64,000 nt of DNA, taken from contig NZ_JAUSTW010000009.1 in assembly GCF_030813055.1 (NCBI RefSeq), positions 192,680 through 256,679 on the forward strand, given 5' to 3'. Position numbers and translations under genes: made by a program. This document shows, piece after piece, positions 18,645 through 27,750 of the stretch. The DNA is from Neobacillus ginsengisoli (GTDB lineage Bacteria; Bacillota; Bacilli; Bacillales_B; DSM-18226). The notes beneath the pieces were generated by a model. It had not been told where the DNA came from. It ran no database searches and saw only the letters and a program-made list of their open reading frames with translations. Positions within the stretch are counted from its first letter, which is position 1, and each line of letters starts with the position of its first letter.

Positions 18645-19612
18645 TAATTACCGCTCCTTCTGCTATAACCGTTTCCACCGCTACTTCTCATTCCACTATA
18701 TCCGCCAATGCCGCCAAATCCGGCTTGCATAAAACTATTTGATTTATTAGAAGTAGACACTGAAGCTGTTCCTGTGGCAAGCTGCGGCAACTGAACCGTC
18801 TCTCCTTGAGTTAGTCCTTGAGTGATTTCTACATTATCTTCATTTGCTAATCCTGTTTGGACAATCTGCTTTTGCGTCTTGCTCGTTTGATTTTCGGCAC
18901 TTGCAGTTGTAACAAGCACATATTTCTGATTATTAGTTTCATGAACGGCTTCAATTGGTACATAAAGGGCATTTGCCTTGTTTTGGGTGACAATACTTGC
19001 TTCCGTGCTCATCCCTACTTTTAAGCCTGTTGATTTGTCAATATGGACGGTCACATCAAAAGTGGATACTCCATTTGTTGATGTTCCTTCATTTGAAATC
19101 GCAGTTACTTTCCCTGTAAAGGTTTGATCAGGGAATGAGTTTACAGAAATGTTAACAGCTTGGCCCACTTGAATTTTTGCAATGTCTAACTCATCAATGG
19201 AAACTACAGTTTGTAAATCATTATAGTTTGTAAGATGGGCCAAAACTTCACCGTTTGTTACTCTCTGACCGGCAACCACTGAAACAGAAGTGACAACACC
19301 GTCGGTTGGTGCGGTAATCGGGGTACTGCCATCTGTAAAGGTGACCAACTCAGCCCTTTTGCTTACCGCCTGACCGGCCGTTATATTCACTTCACTAATC
19401 GAATTATTATCAATCGTAGATTTTATATCCTCGCTCGTAACCGGTTGAACGGTACCTGAGCCACTAACTTTAACCGTTAATGTTCCTTTTTGTACAGATG
19501 CAGTTCGTACTTGTGTTGGAACTTGTTGAGCGCTTGTTTTTGAGCTAAACCACATATATCCTCCAATTCCGATGACTAAAACACTTATCATAACCATGAT
19601 CCATTTTTTCAT
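18644..19612 (-). CDS. Membrane fusion protein (MacA/YknX-like)
   Basis: 322 aa. N-terminal TM (about 5-22) anchors it; a biotinyl-lipoyl domain (GTVQPVTSEDIKSTIDN and PITAPTDGVVTSVSVVAGQR) and beta-barrel domains follow. The C-terminal tail is Gly/Ser/Arg-rich (GFGGIGGYSGMRSSGG), common in Gram-positive members. AAAGGAG precedes the ATG by 11 nt. First gene of the three-gene exporter operon. Confidence 0.88.
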   Translation of the reverse strand: MKKWIMVMISVLVIGIGGYMWFSSKTSAQQVPTQVRTASVQKGTLTVKVSGSGTVQPVTSEDIKSTIDNNSISEVNITAGQAVSKRAELVTFTDGSTPITAPTDGVVTSVSVVAGQRVTNGEVLAHLTNYNDLQTVVSIDELDIAKIQVGQAVNISVNSFPDQTFTGKVTAISNEGTSTNGVSTFDVTVHIDKSTGLKVGMSTEASIVTQNKANALYVPIEAVHETNNQKYVLVTTASAENQTSKTQKQIVQTGLANEDNVEITQGLTQGETVQLPQLATGTASVSTSNKSNSFMQAGFGGIGGYSGMRSSGGNGYSRRSGN

Positions 19613-19852
19613 TTTTTATTTACTCCTTTACTCCATGGTATGTTCCTGATTCGACAACCAAGGATATTTTAAATTTGATAAGCCTATTATTATGTGAGTT
19701 GCTTAACATTCCCTTAAGAAAAAAAAATTTATTCTTTTGCTTCAGAACTTTATTAATAATAAATGCAGTAAGCAATGCTTTATTCGCATGTAAAAGGGAC
19801 AACCAAGACTAATTGTTAAATATATTTAAGCCCTTTAAACATTAAATATAAA

Positions 19853-19893
19853 AGCCAGTATCTTTTATTACTAAGTAATCAAAGATACTGGCT
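19853..19893. terminator. Bidirectional hairpin between the exporter operon and a GNAT gene
   Basis: AGCCAGTATCTTT paired with AAAGATACTGGCT, TATTACT / AGTAAT near the loop, followed by CTCATATTTTT on plus and TTTATATTT on minus. Most likely ends the acetyltransferase transcript. The remaining spacer upstream of the exporter operon is AT-rich with no gene. Confidence 0.6.
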
Positions 19894-20029
19894 CTCATAT
19901 TTTTAATATGAATTTCTAATTGAACAAAAGCATTCGATTCATATTGAAACTTTAATGTTAGCAAAATAAAAAAGGATCGCTGCCGCAACCCCTTTATCCA
20001 ACTCAAGCACTTTAAGTGACATAACCTGC

Positions 20030-20428
20030 TTAGCGTTTACGCCTAATTGAAAATGCTTTATCCAGTTTTTCAAATCCAATTCGAGGGTAATATTCAATTG
20101 CATTTGGTGCTGCTACCAACAGCAATGTAACCTCTTCACCAAGTTTTTCTTGAACAATGCGAACGAGTTCTTTCCCAATTCCAATACGTTGATATTCAGC
20201 ATCCACAGCAAGGTCTGACAAATAACAACAATAAGAGTAATCAGTTATTGCTCTTGTGATACCAACAAGTTGACCGTTGTTTCTCGCCGTTACAATAATG
20301 TCTGCATTATCTACCATCCTTTGAATACGGTCTAAATCATCTACCGGCCGGGTAATCCCTGACTTTTTAAAGACATCTGCTACTTCCGATGCATCAATCT
20401 TTTGAACAAATTCGTATATTATCTCCAT
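20030..20428 (-). CDS. GNAT family N-acetyltransferase
   Basis: 132 aa. The acetyl-CoA loop is seen in DLAVDAEYQRIGIGKELVRI (Q/RxxGxG/A motif, about 74-93), followed by the beta-strand LLLVAAPNAIEYYPRIGFEK typical of this small GNAT subgroup. Start at ATG 20428 after GGAGAGGA. It stands alone; acceptor substrate unknown. Confidence 0.85.
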   Translation of the reverse strand: MEIIYEFVQKIDASEVADVFKKSGITRPVDDLDRIQRMVDNADIIVTARNNGQLVGITRAITDYSYCCYLSDLAVDAEYQRIGIGKELVRIVQEKLGEEVTLLLVAAPNAIEYYPRIGFEKLDKAFSIRRKR

Positions 20429-20577
20429 CTCGATATTCCTCTCCTTGATCAGTCTACCTCGGGTAATAATTCGATAAGGTACTTGTCCTATCCTGCTTCA
20501 CTAGTAAAATACATTAAAGTTAGAACGAAACCTTCGATTCCAAATATTGTATAATTTTGATTAAGGAGTTATTAAAT

Positions 20578-20795
20578 TTGTTAGTAAATATGAAAAAGCA
20601 TGATTTTGATTTATTTACACGTACTAATTTAAGTAAAGGATGTTTTGAACCGCTTATTAAGATTTATAAAAAAAAGAGTGGCTGAACAATCTTCATTTAG
20701 TATTTCTCAAATTAAAGAGCAATTTTATTAGTAACTAACCGTAGGTCAACGAGCGTTATTCATGTTTTATGTTTATTATAGATTAGTTTTAAAAA
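20578..20795 (+). pseudogene. Decayed gene of unknown family
   Basis: AAGGAG precedes TTG 20578, reading MLVNMKKHDFDLFTRTNLSK up to a stop at 20683. A frameshift in the A8 run restores RVAEQSSFSISQIKEQFY, two stops follow, and the same frame continues as LTVGQRALFMFYVYYRLVLK. The pieces together look like one small helical protein with a frameshift and two nonsense codons. Family not identified with certainty. Confidence 0.45.
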
Positions 20796-21045
20796 CAGGC
20801 AGCAACTTTCTATGGCCAATCACCATTAGGCAGGGTGCCACATCGGTAGGGTGTGCAACGAATGATGCGGGATGGAACGGGAGGTCTATTGTGAAGATAG
20901 TGATATTGCTGAGGCTGTCCAGCCAATAGTTTAAAGGGTTTCGGTGTAAGTCCTTGGTCGATTGACCTTGATTATGCAAAAAAACTTTGGCAGCTCAGTG
21001 AATAGCATACCGGAGAAAATTTGTGTTCCGGACATTTAATAATCA
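20796..21045 (+). pseudogene. Remnant of the C terminus of a short-chain dehydrogenase/reductase
   Basis: Three reading frames together spell an SDR C-terminal region: RQGATSVGCATND, then YCEDSDIAEAVQPIV, then GFGVSPWSIDLDYAKKLWQL and SE, with a stop before HTGEN. This matches the pattern QGAAT..CAT..YCED.DIAE...GV.PWAID...A..LW.LSE of one SDR group. The Rossmann N-terminal part is absent. Frameshifts and stops show it is dead. Confidence 0.6.
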
Positions 21046-21067
21046 TAGCATTATCAAAATTTTTTGT

Positions 21068-21097
21068 GGTTCCCTTCCTTTAGGGAGCCATTTTTTT
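21068..21097 (+). terminator. Rho-independent terminator downstream of the gene remnants
   Basis: GGTTCCC, 8-nt loop, GGGAGCC, then A and seven T residues. It would have ended the transcript of the now-broken plus-strand genes. Confidence 0.75.
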
Positions 21098-21201
21098 ACG
21101 GTTGAACGAGTTATTTATAGCCAACGAACTATAAAATGAAAGTTACCAGGCTTTATCGATGCCAACACTTTTGAAAAATTAAGCTTCCGAGTTGAATATC
21201 A

Positions 21202-21741
21202 CTATGCCGTCGGTAACCTCATTTTATCCATAATGGTTGAAAAATACCTTCTGACTGCTCCAAAACTTTGCCGATAAGAGGTTTCATTTTTATTTTGACC
21301 ATGGGCAGGAGTTTCCAACAACTCCATTTTCCGTTCGTTTTCGCCTGAATCATCGTCCATTAATTCGGGGGAGTAAATTCGCTTTCCCTCCATAATGCTC
21401 CGTATCGAGCAGGCTAACTCCTCACTCGGACTGTCCTTCAGTAAATAACCTTGTACATCGGCCTTTATTGCCCGCCTAAAATATCCGTTCCTTGCAAAGG
21501 TTGTAAGAATGATGACCTTGCATTCAAATGACTTTAACGCTTCTGCTGCCTCAAGTCCGCTCTTTTCAGGCATCTCAATATCCATGATACAAACATCTGG
21601 CTGTAATCGGTGCACAAGGGAAAGAGCCTCTTCTCCATTGCCGGCCAGACCGACTACTTCCATATCTTCTTCCAAATTGAGTAGAGAACCAATTGCCCCT
21701 AACAGCATTTCCTGATCCTCTGCAATGACTATCCGAATCAT
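21202..21741 (-). pseudogene. desR: DesR-like response regulator with degenerate DNA-binding domain
   Basis: The receiver domain is intact and very close to DesR: IRIVIAEDQEMLLGAIGSLL, phospho-acceptor Asp in QPDVCIMDIEMPEKSG (about residue 54), KDSPSEELA. After YSPELMDDD the LuxR-type HTH is shortened and scrambled (GAVRRYFSTIMDKMRLPTA then stop), with the LTEREKEVL-type start of the HTH and the last roughly 20 residues missing. 179 aa versus about 199 in B. subtilis. No desK lies between it and des. Likely a non-functional relic of the DesKR thermosensor. Confidence 0.75.
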
Positions 21742-21779
21742 ATTCGTTCTCTCCCTCTCCGGTTGCTCCTATAAATAGA

Positions 21780-21814
21780 GACTCCCCTTAAATTAACGAT
21801 TATTAAGGGGAGTC
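21780..21814 (-). terminator. Terminator of des
   Basis: Perfect 12-bp stem GACTCCCCTTAA / TTAAGGGGAGTC, 17 nt after the des stop. A modest T-rich tail (TCTCTATTTATAG) follows on the minus strand. It insulates des from the desR remnant. Confidence 0.7.
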
Positions 21815-21831
21815 AGCGATAAACGGTGAAG

Positions 21832-22863
21832 TTATAGTTCAGGTTTTACTTGAACAGAAATACTATTTTTGGCTAAAGCTTTAACTTCTTTAAAGCTTAC
21901 AAAATTCTTTTTTTCCTCATCCCATAAACGGAAACGGAGTGACTTCAAGCTTGTAGCAAGGGTAATCGTTGGGACGTTTTGTAATGGAACCGTATTATTG
22001 TGTGCTTCTTCAAGTTTATAATTTGGCACCCTTGGACTTAAATGATGCACATGGTGATAACCAATATTTCCGGTTAAAAATTGCATCAGTTTTGGAAGCT
22101 TATAAAATGAACTACCCTCCACTGCCGCTTTCACATATTCCCACGTTTTATCCTCTTCAAAATATGAATCTTCAAATGTGTGCTGTACGTAAAACAGCCA
22201 AATACCTACAGAACCTGAAATCATGAAAATTGAACCTTGGACTAAAAGAAATGCCTGCCATCCGATTGCCCATGAAAGCAATCCAACTAATAAAACAATT
22301 AATACATTCGTCAAATAAGTGTTCATGCGTTCCTTCTTTTTGGCACCTTTTCGGTTAAATCGATTTTTCAAGAGGAAAACATAAATTGGTCCTAATCCAA
22401 ACATAACAAATGGGTTGCGATAAAAACGATAAGCTAAACGAAGTCTTAGTGGTGCAGCCAAATATTCATCCACTGTAAGTGTCCAAATATCTCCTGTCCC
22501 CCGCTTATCCAAGTTACCGCTTGTGGCGTGATGAACAGAATGCTCATATCCCCATTGATCAAACGGGAAGATCGTTAACACACCCATTGCTGTCCCAACA
22601 ATTCTATTGGCGCGGCGGCTTTTAAAAAAGGAATGATGGGTGCAGTCATGAAAAATAATGAATAATCTTGTCAAAAACCCAGCTGCTATCACAGAAATAC
22701 CTAATGTTAACCAATATGAAACGGACAGGCTTTTATAGGCAAGGTACCATAAGATTAAAAATGGCACGACCGTGTTGATGAGCTGCCATACACTTTCCTT
22801 TGTCGTTGATTTTTCAAAAGGGGCGATTTGTTTTCTCAAGTTTTTCGTATTTTGTAAGGTCAT
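21832..22863 (-). CDS. des: Acyl-lipid delta-5-type fatty acid desaturase
   Basis: Membrane di-iron desaturase that introduces double bonds into membrane lipid acyl chains to keep fluidity in the cold. 343 aa. Three His boxes: HDCTHHSFF (about 71-79), HSVHHATSGN (about 107-116) and HHVHHLSPR (about 273-281), with TM pairs between. The start has AAGGGAAGTG upstream. The promoter has a weak -35 and two copies of TGTCATGT(G/A)CAA, consistent with a DesR-activated promoter, yet the neighbouring DesR is broken and DesK is missing. Confidence 0.93.
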   Translation of the reverse strand: MTLQNTKNLRKQIAPFEKSTTKESVWQLINTVVPFLILWYLAYKSLSVSYWLTLGISVIAAGFLTRLFIIFHDCTHHSFFKSRRANRIVGTAMGVLTIFPFDQWGYEHSVHHATSGNLDKRGTGDIWTLTVDEYLAAPLRLRLAYRFYRNPFVMFGLGPIYVFLLKNRFNRKGAKKKERMNTYLTNVLIVLLVGLLSWAIGWQAFLLVQGSIFMISGSVGIWLFYVQHTFEDSYFEEDKTWEYVKAAVEGSSFYKLPKLMQFLTGNIGYHHVHHLSPRVPNYKLEEAHNNTVPLQNVPTITLATSLKSLRFRLWDEEKKNFVSFKEVKALAKNSISVQVKPEL

Positions 22864-22937
22864 TTTATTAAATTCACTTCCCTTGTGTTGTTAATCCTTA
22901 TTATGTAGGAATTAATATGTTCTTGTAAGTAGCAGGT

Positions 22938-22972
22938 GTCATGTGCAAAACATGATAAATGTCATGTACAAG
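22938..22972 (-). promoter_or_regulatory. Candidate DesR operator upstream of des
   Basis: TGTCATGTGCAA (22938-22949) and TGTCATGTACAA (22961-22972), period 23 bp, separated by AACATGATAAA. They lie about 75-110 bp upstream of the des start, above a weak promoter (CTTACA, 18 bp, CATAAT on the minus strand). The rest of the gap to the helicase gene is an AT-rich leader region. Confidence 0.55.
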
Positions 22973-23194
22973 TTGATCACAATTTACACATTTGTAAAGT
23001 GTTTCCACATTCGGTCAAAATGAGTTGTGATTTCTTTTCAGCCTGTTATGTATGTTTTTTTTATTATTTCGATATAAGAGCCCATATATTAAACATTTAA
23101 AGTATAATGAACCATACTCAGATTTTGCATATGATAGTGCTTTGAGAGAATCCTATGTTTAAGTGAGATAATATAAAAAAAATGAGGTAACATT

Positions 23195-24640
23195 ATGAGT
23201 AAAAATAGTTTTGAGGATTATCATTTAAGCGATGAAATAAAAAGAGCTCTTGCTGTATTAAAATACGAAACTCCTACAGCGGTTCAGAGTAAAGTCATTC
23301 CATTAGCAACGGAAAATAAAGATCTTGTCGTAAAATCGCAAACAGGCAGCGGCAAGACGGCATCTTTTGGGATACCTATTTGTGAAATGATTGAATGGGA
23401 GGAAAAAAAGCCGCAGGTATTAATTCTTACACCAACTCGGGAGCTTGCTGTTCAAGTTCGGGAGGATATCACGAATATTGGAAGGTTTAAACGGATTAAA
23501 GCAATGGCCGTTTACGGGAAAGAACCTTTTGCCAAACAAAAAGAAGAATTGAAACAAAAAACGCACGTCGTCGTGGGTACACCCGGGCGTGTTATGGACC
23601 ATATCGAGAGAGAAACACTGGTTTTAGACCAAATTAAGTATCTTATTATAGATGAAGCCGATGAAATGCTAAATATGGGGTTTATTGACGAGGTAGAAGC
23701 GATTATACAAGAACTCCCTTCAAACAGAGTAACGATGGTCTTTTCTGCGACAATGCCTAAAGATGTTGAAAATCTCTGCCATAAATATATGAAAAATCCG
23801 AATAATATCGAGATTGCATCAACCGGAATTACGACAACTACAATTGAACATTTTTTACTTGAAGTGAAAGACGAAGAAAAGATAACCCTCCTAAAAGATG
23901 TTACGGTCGTTGAAAACCCGGAGAGCTGTATCATTTTTTGCAGAACAAAAGATCGTGTTGATACAGTGTTTACCGAATTGGAACAATCCAATTATTCTTG
24001 TGAACGACTCCATGGAGGATTAGAACAAGAAGTGCGGTTTGCCGTAATGGATGGTTTTAAAATGGGTAATTTCCGTTATCTGGTAGCCACCGATGTTGCA
24101 GCACGTGGCATTGATATTGATAATGTAACACTAATCATTAACTATGATGTTCCAATGGAAAAAGAAAGCTACGTCCACCGAACAGGAAGAACAGGCCGAG
24201 CGGGCAATAAAGGAAAAGCGATTACGTTTGCGACACCTTATGAAGGAAAGTTCATTAGAGCCATTGAGGGCTATATCGGCTTTGAAATTCCTAAAATAGA
24301 AGCTCCAAAACAACAGGAGGTTGCTGCAGGAAAAGCCGCTTTCGAAGAAAAACTACACGGCCGCCGGGTTGTTAAAAATAATAAAACGGCCCGAATAAAC
24401 CAAGATATTATGAAACTACATTTTAGCGGCGGTAAAAATAAAAAGCTTCGAGCGGTAGATTTTGTTGGAACGATCGCAAAAATTCCCGGTGTAGCAGCTG
24501 ATGATATTGGCATTATTACCATTCTGGATAATTTGTCATATGTTGATATTCTGAACGGAAAAGGCTCGCTAGTCTTACAAGCTTTGGAGAAGACACCTAT
24601 CAAGGGGAAGAAACTGAAAGTTAGCAAAGCTATTAAGTAA
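23195..24640 (+). CDS. dbpA: DEAD-box ATP-dependent RNA helicase DbpA/YxiN
   Basis: Helicase acting on 23S rRNA during large-subunit assembly. 481 aa: Q motif, Walker A SQTGSGKT (about 48-55), PTRELA, TPGR, DEAD box as DEADEM (about 153-158), SAT, and the C-terminal helicase motifs ARGID and [10 protein letters not shown]. The last about 75 residues ([20 protein letters not shown] and on) form the DbpA RNA-binding domain that recognises 23S hairpin 92. Length as in B. subtilis YxiN (479). GAGGT precedes the ATG. Monocistronic with its own terminator. Confidence 0.94.
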   Translation: MSKNSFEDYHLSDEIKRALAVLKYETPTAVQSKVIPLATENKDLVVKSQTGSGKTASFGIPICEMIEWEEKKPQVLILTPTRELAVQVREDITNIGRFKRIKAMAVYGKEPFAKQKEELKQKTHVVVGTPGRVMDHIERETLVLDQIKYLIIDEADEMLNMGFIDEVEAIIQELPSNRVTMVFSATMPKDVENLCHKYMKNPNNIEIASTGITTTTIEHFLLEVKDEEKITLLKDVTVVENPESCIIFCRTKDRVDTVFTELEQSNYSCERLHGGLEQEVRFAVMDGFKMGNFRYLVATDVAARGIDIDNVTLIINYDVPMEKESYVHRTGRTGRAGNKGKAITFATPYEGKFIRAIEGYIGFEIPKIEAPKQQEVAAGKAAFEEKLHGRRVVKNNKTARINQDIMKLHFSGGKNKKLRAVDFVGTIAKIPGVAADDIGIITILDNLSYVDILNGKGSLVLQALEKTPIKGKKLKVSKAIK

Positions 24641-24650
24641 TTTAATCCAC

Positions 24651-24687
24651 AAAAAGGACGATTATGCCTTCCATAATCGTCCTTTTT
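24651..24687 (+). terminator. Terminator of dbpA
   Basis: AAAAAGGACGATTATG, 5-nt loop, CATAATCGTCCTTTTT, 10 nt after the helicase stop. Symmetric, so it can also serve the convergent SRPBCC gene. Confidence 0.9.
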
Positions 24688-24698
24688 GCTTTAGTTGG

Positions 24699-25136
24699 TT
24701 AATCCTTCACTATTCCTGCTCGCAATTTATTAATACCAAATTCTAAATATCCCTTTAAACAGGTCAACATATAGACCCAACCTTCTTTATTGTCAATCAA
24801 TTTATGTAGTAAATCCACATCATTTTCTTTAAACCCTTCTTCGTTAACTTCAATTATGGTAATTGAATGATCCAACTCATTCAGTGAAATCGTAACAATA
24901 TGTTCTTCCGCAGCAGGACCCCATTTGAACACGATTTTCTTATTTAACTCGAGTTCTATTACCTTTATATCCACCTGAGCATTGTATTCATCATATCTTA
25001 ACGTAACCGTTTTACCTTGTTCCCATCTTTCAGAGCTTGAAGAGAACCAAAAATTTCCGATTTTTGAAGGGTCTATGAAGGCTTCAAATACTTCATTCGC
25101 CGGTTTCAATAGTTTAAATTTTGTAAGGTTGTTCAT
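24699..25136 (-). CDS. SRPBCC (AHSA1/START-like) domain protein
   Basis: 145 aa covering one helix-grip domain: KFKLLKPANEVFEAFIDPSK at the N terminus, FKWGPAAEEHIVTISLNEL in the middle, and DNKEGWVYMLTCLKGYLEFG near the C terminus, the arrangement of the AHSA1-like YndB group. Ligand and role unknown. AGAAGGGA precedes the ATG. Monocistronic, convergent with dbpA. Confidence 0.8.
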   Translation of the reverse strand: MNNLTKFKLLKPANEVFEAFIDPSKIGNFWFSSSSERWEQGKTVTLRYDEYNAQVDIKVIELELNKKIVFKWGPAAEEHIVTISLNELDHSITIIEVNEEGFKENDVDLLHKLIDNKEGWVYMLTCLKGYLEFGINKLRAGIVKD

Positions 25137-25248
25137 TACTAAAATTCCCTTCTTTCCATTTATTTAATATATTTAGCCGTGTTCCATTAAGTATACATTA
25201 TACTCTCAGTTTTAAATGCAAATTTCTACAAATAAGAATAACTCCTAC

Positions 25249-25878
25249 TTAAATCACTTGAATTTTTTTGCCACCATTCACTTTTTTTACTGAAAATTTC
25301 AATTTAAAAAGACTGCCAATAAAATACACTATTGAGAGAATTAATACATAGATCCAGATTTGATAAACAAAAGATGTATTCCAGATACCTAAAAAATAAA
25401 GCAAAGCTGGTATGGTTAACGTTACCCATGATTGTACAATTCCAACAATACCAATATATTTGTCAATTTTCTTTTTTAGTGTATTTGATAAAAAGAATAG
25501 AAACCATAAAAATGCCCACATTCCCCAAGTCAATGCACTGACAACATCATGAAAGTGTTGAATGGCTGTAAAGGTATAAACGACTGCAACAATTGCAACC
25601 CATAAACAAAACCAACCAAGCCCAGCTCCGTCAAGATCTTTCAATAACGTTACCCCTACATATAAATATGTTAAACCAAATAAAAAGATTGCTGCGTTAG
25701 TATATAACTCCCAATTACTTTGATTAGAATGAACGATTAAATAAAATGGAATAATCATTTGAAGGATTCCGACGAAAATATTAAAGATACCGACACTCTT
25801 TGCTTCTGCTTTTCCTATCAACATAAGACTATTTAGAAATAAAACTGCACCTGAAAGAAATAAACCAACGAAACTCAT
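25249..25878 (-). CDS. AmiS/UreI family channel/transporter
   Basis: 209 aa with about seven hydrophobic helices. The family is recognised by VGLFLSGAVLFLNSLMLIGK at the N terminus and ALTWGMWAFLWFLFFL (about 118-133). Members conduct urea or short amides; no urease or amidase lies nearby, so the substrate is open. The initiation region is unusual: the strong AAGGAGGG lies on the far side of a 10-bp-stem hairpin from the ATG (see 25886-25909). Confidence 0.82.
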   Translation of the reverse strand: MSFVGLFLSGAVLFLNSLMLIGKAEAKSVGIFNIFVGILQMIIPFYLIVHSNQSNWELYTNAAIFLFGLTYLYVGVTLLKDLDGAGLGWFCLWVAIVAVVYTFTAIQHFHDVVSALTWGMWAFLWFLFFLSNTLKKKIDKYIGIVGIVQSWVTLTIPALLYFLGIWNTSFVYQIWIYVLILSIVYFIGSLFKLKFSVKKVNGGKKIQVI

Positions 25879-25885
25879 ATCAATC

Positions 25886-25909
25886 GTTGTGAAAAGCCTT
25901 TTTCACAAC
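25886..25909 (-). promoter_or_regulatory. Hairpin between Shine-Dalgarno and start codon of the AmiS/UreI gene
   Basis: Perfect palindrome with arms GTTGTGAAAA / TTTTCACAAC and a 4-nt loop. AAGGAGGG is directly upstream and GATTGATATG directly downstream. Folding brings the SD to a normal distance from the ATG. Alternatively the GTG in the 5' arm starts an 8-codon frame (MKKAFHND) whose stop abuts the amiS start. Confidence 0.55.
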
Positions 25910-25929
25910 CTTCCCTCCTTCAAAATAAG

Positions 25930-25973
25930 AAAAAGCAGTTTCTCCTCTCTATTAAGAAGAGAAATTGCTTTTT
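25930..25973 (-). terminator. Terminator of nupC
   Basis: AAAAAGCAGTTTCTC paired with GAGAAATTGCTTTTT, directly after the nupC stop; T-rich on both strands. Confidence 0.8.
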
Positions 25974-25982
25974 CATCATTAT

Positions 25983-27164
25983 TTATAAAACCATACTTAC
26001 AATCACGGATGATAAAACGCTAACTAGTGTTGCGCCATATAATAGTTTTAAACCAAATCGTGCTACTGTGTTTCCTTTTTTCTCATTTAGACTTTTTACT
26101 GCTCCAGCAATAATACCAATTGAGGAGAAGTTGGCAAATGAGACTAGGAAGACAGAAATAATTCCTAATGTACGCGGGCTAAAGCTTGCATGGATTTTTG
26201 CTAAATCCATCATGGCAACAAACTCATTTGTCACAAGCTTCGTTGCCATAATTCCACCAGCATGGACAGCTTCGGCAAATGGAACACCCATAATAAAAGC
26301 AACTGGCGCAAAAATATACCCTAAAATTTCTTGGAATGAAATTCCGAAAATCAATTGAAAAACGTTATTGATACATGCCATTAACGCAACAAATCCAATC
26401 AACATTGCACCGACAATGATCGCTACTTTAAATCCATCAACAATATATTCCCCTAACATCTCAAAGAAGCTTTGTTTTTCTACGTCTTGAATAATGAGTA
26501 TATCCTCATCTGCTGGAACCGTATACGGATTAATAATAGATGAAATAATAAATCCGCCAAAAAGGTTAATCACAAGTGCTGTAACGACATATCTTGGTTC
26601 AATCATTGTCATATATGCACCGACAATTGACATCGAAACCGTTGACATAGCTGAAGCACATAATGTATATAAACGATGGGCAGGGAGGAGGCCGAGTTGT
26701 TTTTTAACCGTGATAAATACTTCTGATTGGCCAACCATTGCGGAAGCAACTGCATTGTATGACTCTAATTTACCCATACCATTTATTTTACTTAACAACA
26801 ATCCAATACCTTTCATTATAAAAGGAAGTATTTTGAAATGCTGGAAAATACCAATTAACACGGAAATGAACACGATTGGAAGTAAGACGTTAAGAAAGAA
26901 TGACATTTCACCTTTATTCGCAAGACCTCCGAACACAAATGATACTCCGCTACCTGCGTATTCTAATAGCTTACTAAAAACGTCAGCAAATCCTTTAATT
27001 AATACTAAACCAAATTTTGTATTTAATAATAAACCTGCTAATAATACTTGAATGACGACCATAAGAATAATCGGTTTGATTTTAATATTTTTCCGATTAT
27101 TACTTGCCACGTAAGCAAGTCCAAAAACAACTAGTAATCCAATGATAGCAATGATATATTTCAT
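25983..27164 (-). CDS. nupC: Concentrative nucleoside transporter NupC
   Basis: Ion-coupled nucleoside uptake (CNT family), 393 aa from ATG 27164 ([20 protein letters not shown]), preceded by GGAGG. The longer frame to 27176 starts inside the ribosome site. CNT motifs: [13 protein letters not shown] (about 149-161), the ends of the two half repeats, and [19 protein letters not shown]. In B. subtilis nupC lies in a DeoR-controlled operon with dra and pdp; here it is alone but keeps a promoter with two TTGAACAA repeats. Confidence 0.92.
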   Translation of the reverse strand: MKYIIAIIGLLVVFGLAYVASNNRKNIKIKPIILMVVIQVLLAGLLLNTKFGLVLIKGFADVFSKLLEYAGSGVSFVFGGLANKGEMSFFLNVLLPIVFISVLIGIFQHFKILPFIMKGIGLLLSKINGMGKLESYNAVASAMVGQSEVFITVKKQLGLLPAHRLYTLCASAMSTVSMSIVGAYMTMIEPRYVVTALVINLFGGFIISSIINPYTVPADEDILIIQDVEKQSFFEMLGEYIVDGFKVAIIVGAMLIGFVALMACINNVFQLIFGISFQEILGYIFAPVAFIMGVPFAEAVHAGGIMATKLVTNEFVAMMDLAKIHASFSPRTLGIISVFLVSFANFSSIGIIAGAVKSLNEKKGNTVARFGLKLLYGATLVSVLSSVIVSMVL

Positions 27165-27258
27165 GTTGTCCTCCACAATGATGTAATTAATTCCTAGAAG
27201 ATATAACTTTAGTGACCGCTTTCATTTTTACGTTTTGATATGTTTTGTTTGCTTAATA

Positions 27259-27306
27259 ACTATAACACATTATTGAACAAGTGTAAAAACAAATTTGAAC
27301 AAATGT
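27259..27306 (-). promoter_or_regulatory. nupC promoter with direct-repeat operator
   Basis: Minus-strand TTTACA (27282-27287), 17 bp, TATAGT (27259-27264). TTGAACAAGTGT (27273-27284) and TTGAACAAATGT (27295-27306) repeat 22 bp apart, one between -35 and -10 and one upstream. This resembles the half-site layout of a DeoR-regulated promoter. Between 27307 and 27584 I see only AT-rich spacer. Confidence 0.6.
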
Positions 27307-27584
27307 GAAATTATTTTTTCATCACTCCTGGAATCTGTCTTTTTCAACATTAAAATTGACAAAATATTATCTTATTTTTAGAAATTACGAAATTTTGTAA
27401 ACTCATCAACGAAAAAATGTAAATGTAAATATTAACAAAAGGTGAATTGTTTTACAACAATATCACACCAAAACCTGCATTCCAAATTCGCAAGCAGTTG
27501 CGAGAAAACACCTTCAACAAGAATTTAAGATGACAAAAACTTCTCAACCATTTTTGCTCTAAACTGGAAAGCAATTTTTAACAG

Positions 27585-27610
27585 AAAAAACCACTGCGCT
27601 CATGCAATGG
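27585..27610 (-). terminator. Terminator of the chb operon
   Basis: Minus strand CCATTGC, loop, GCAGTGG, then six T residues, about 140 nt after the chbG stop. Confidence 0.75.
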
Positions 27611-27750
27611 CTGCTCTTTTATTATTTTTTTGCTAACTGATGTCTGTAATTGTAACTCCATCTTTTCTTAAATGCTCACTTATAGCTATAGACTGCCAAT
27701 CAAATTATTTTCATTATTTCACAAAAGTCCTTTTCTATTTGTTTACCGAA

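Noticed and set aside
20776..20979. 67-codon minus-strand frame in the remnant region
   Set aside because: It is antisense to a recognisable SDR remnant on the plus strand and has no ribosome site.
20796..21097. Non-coding RNA ending at the terminator 21068-21097
   Set aside because: The sequence spells SDR motifs in successive frames, so gene decay is the simpler explanation.
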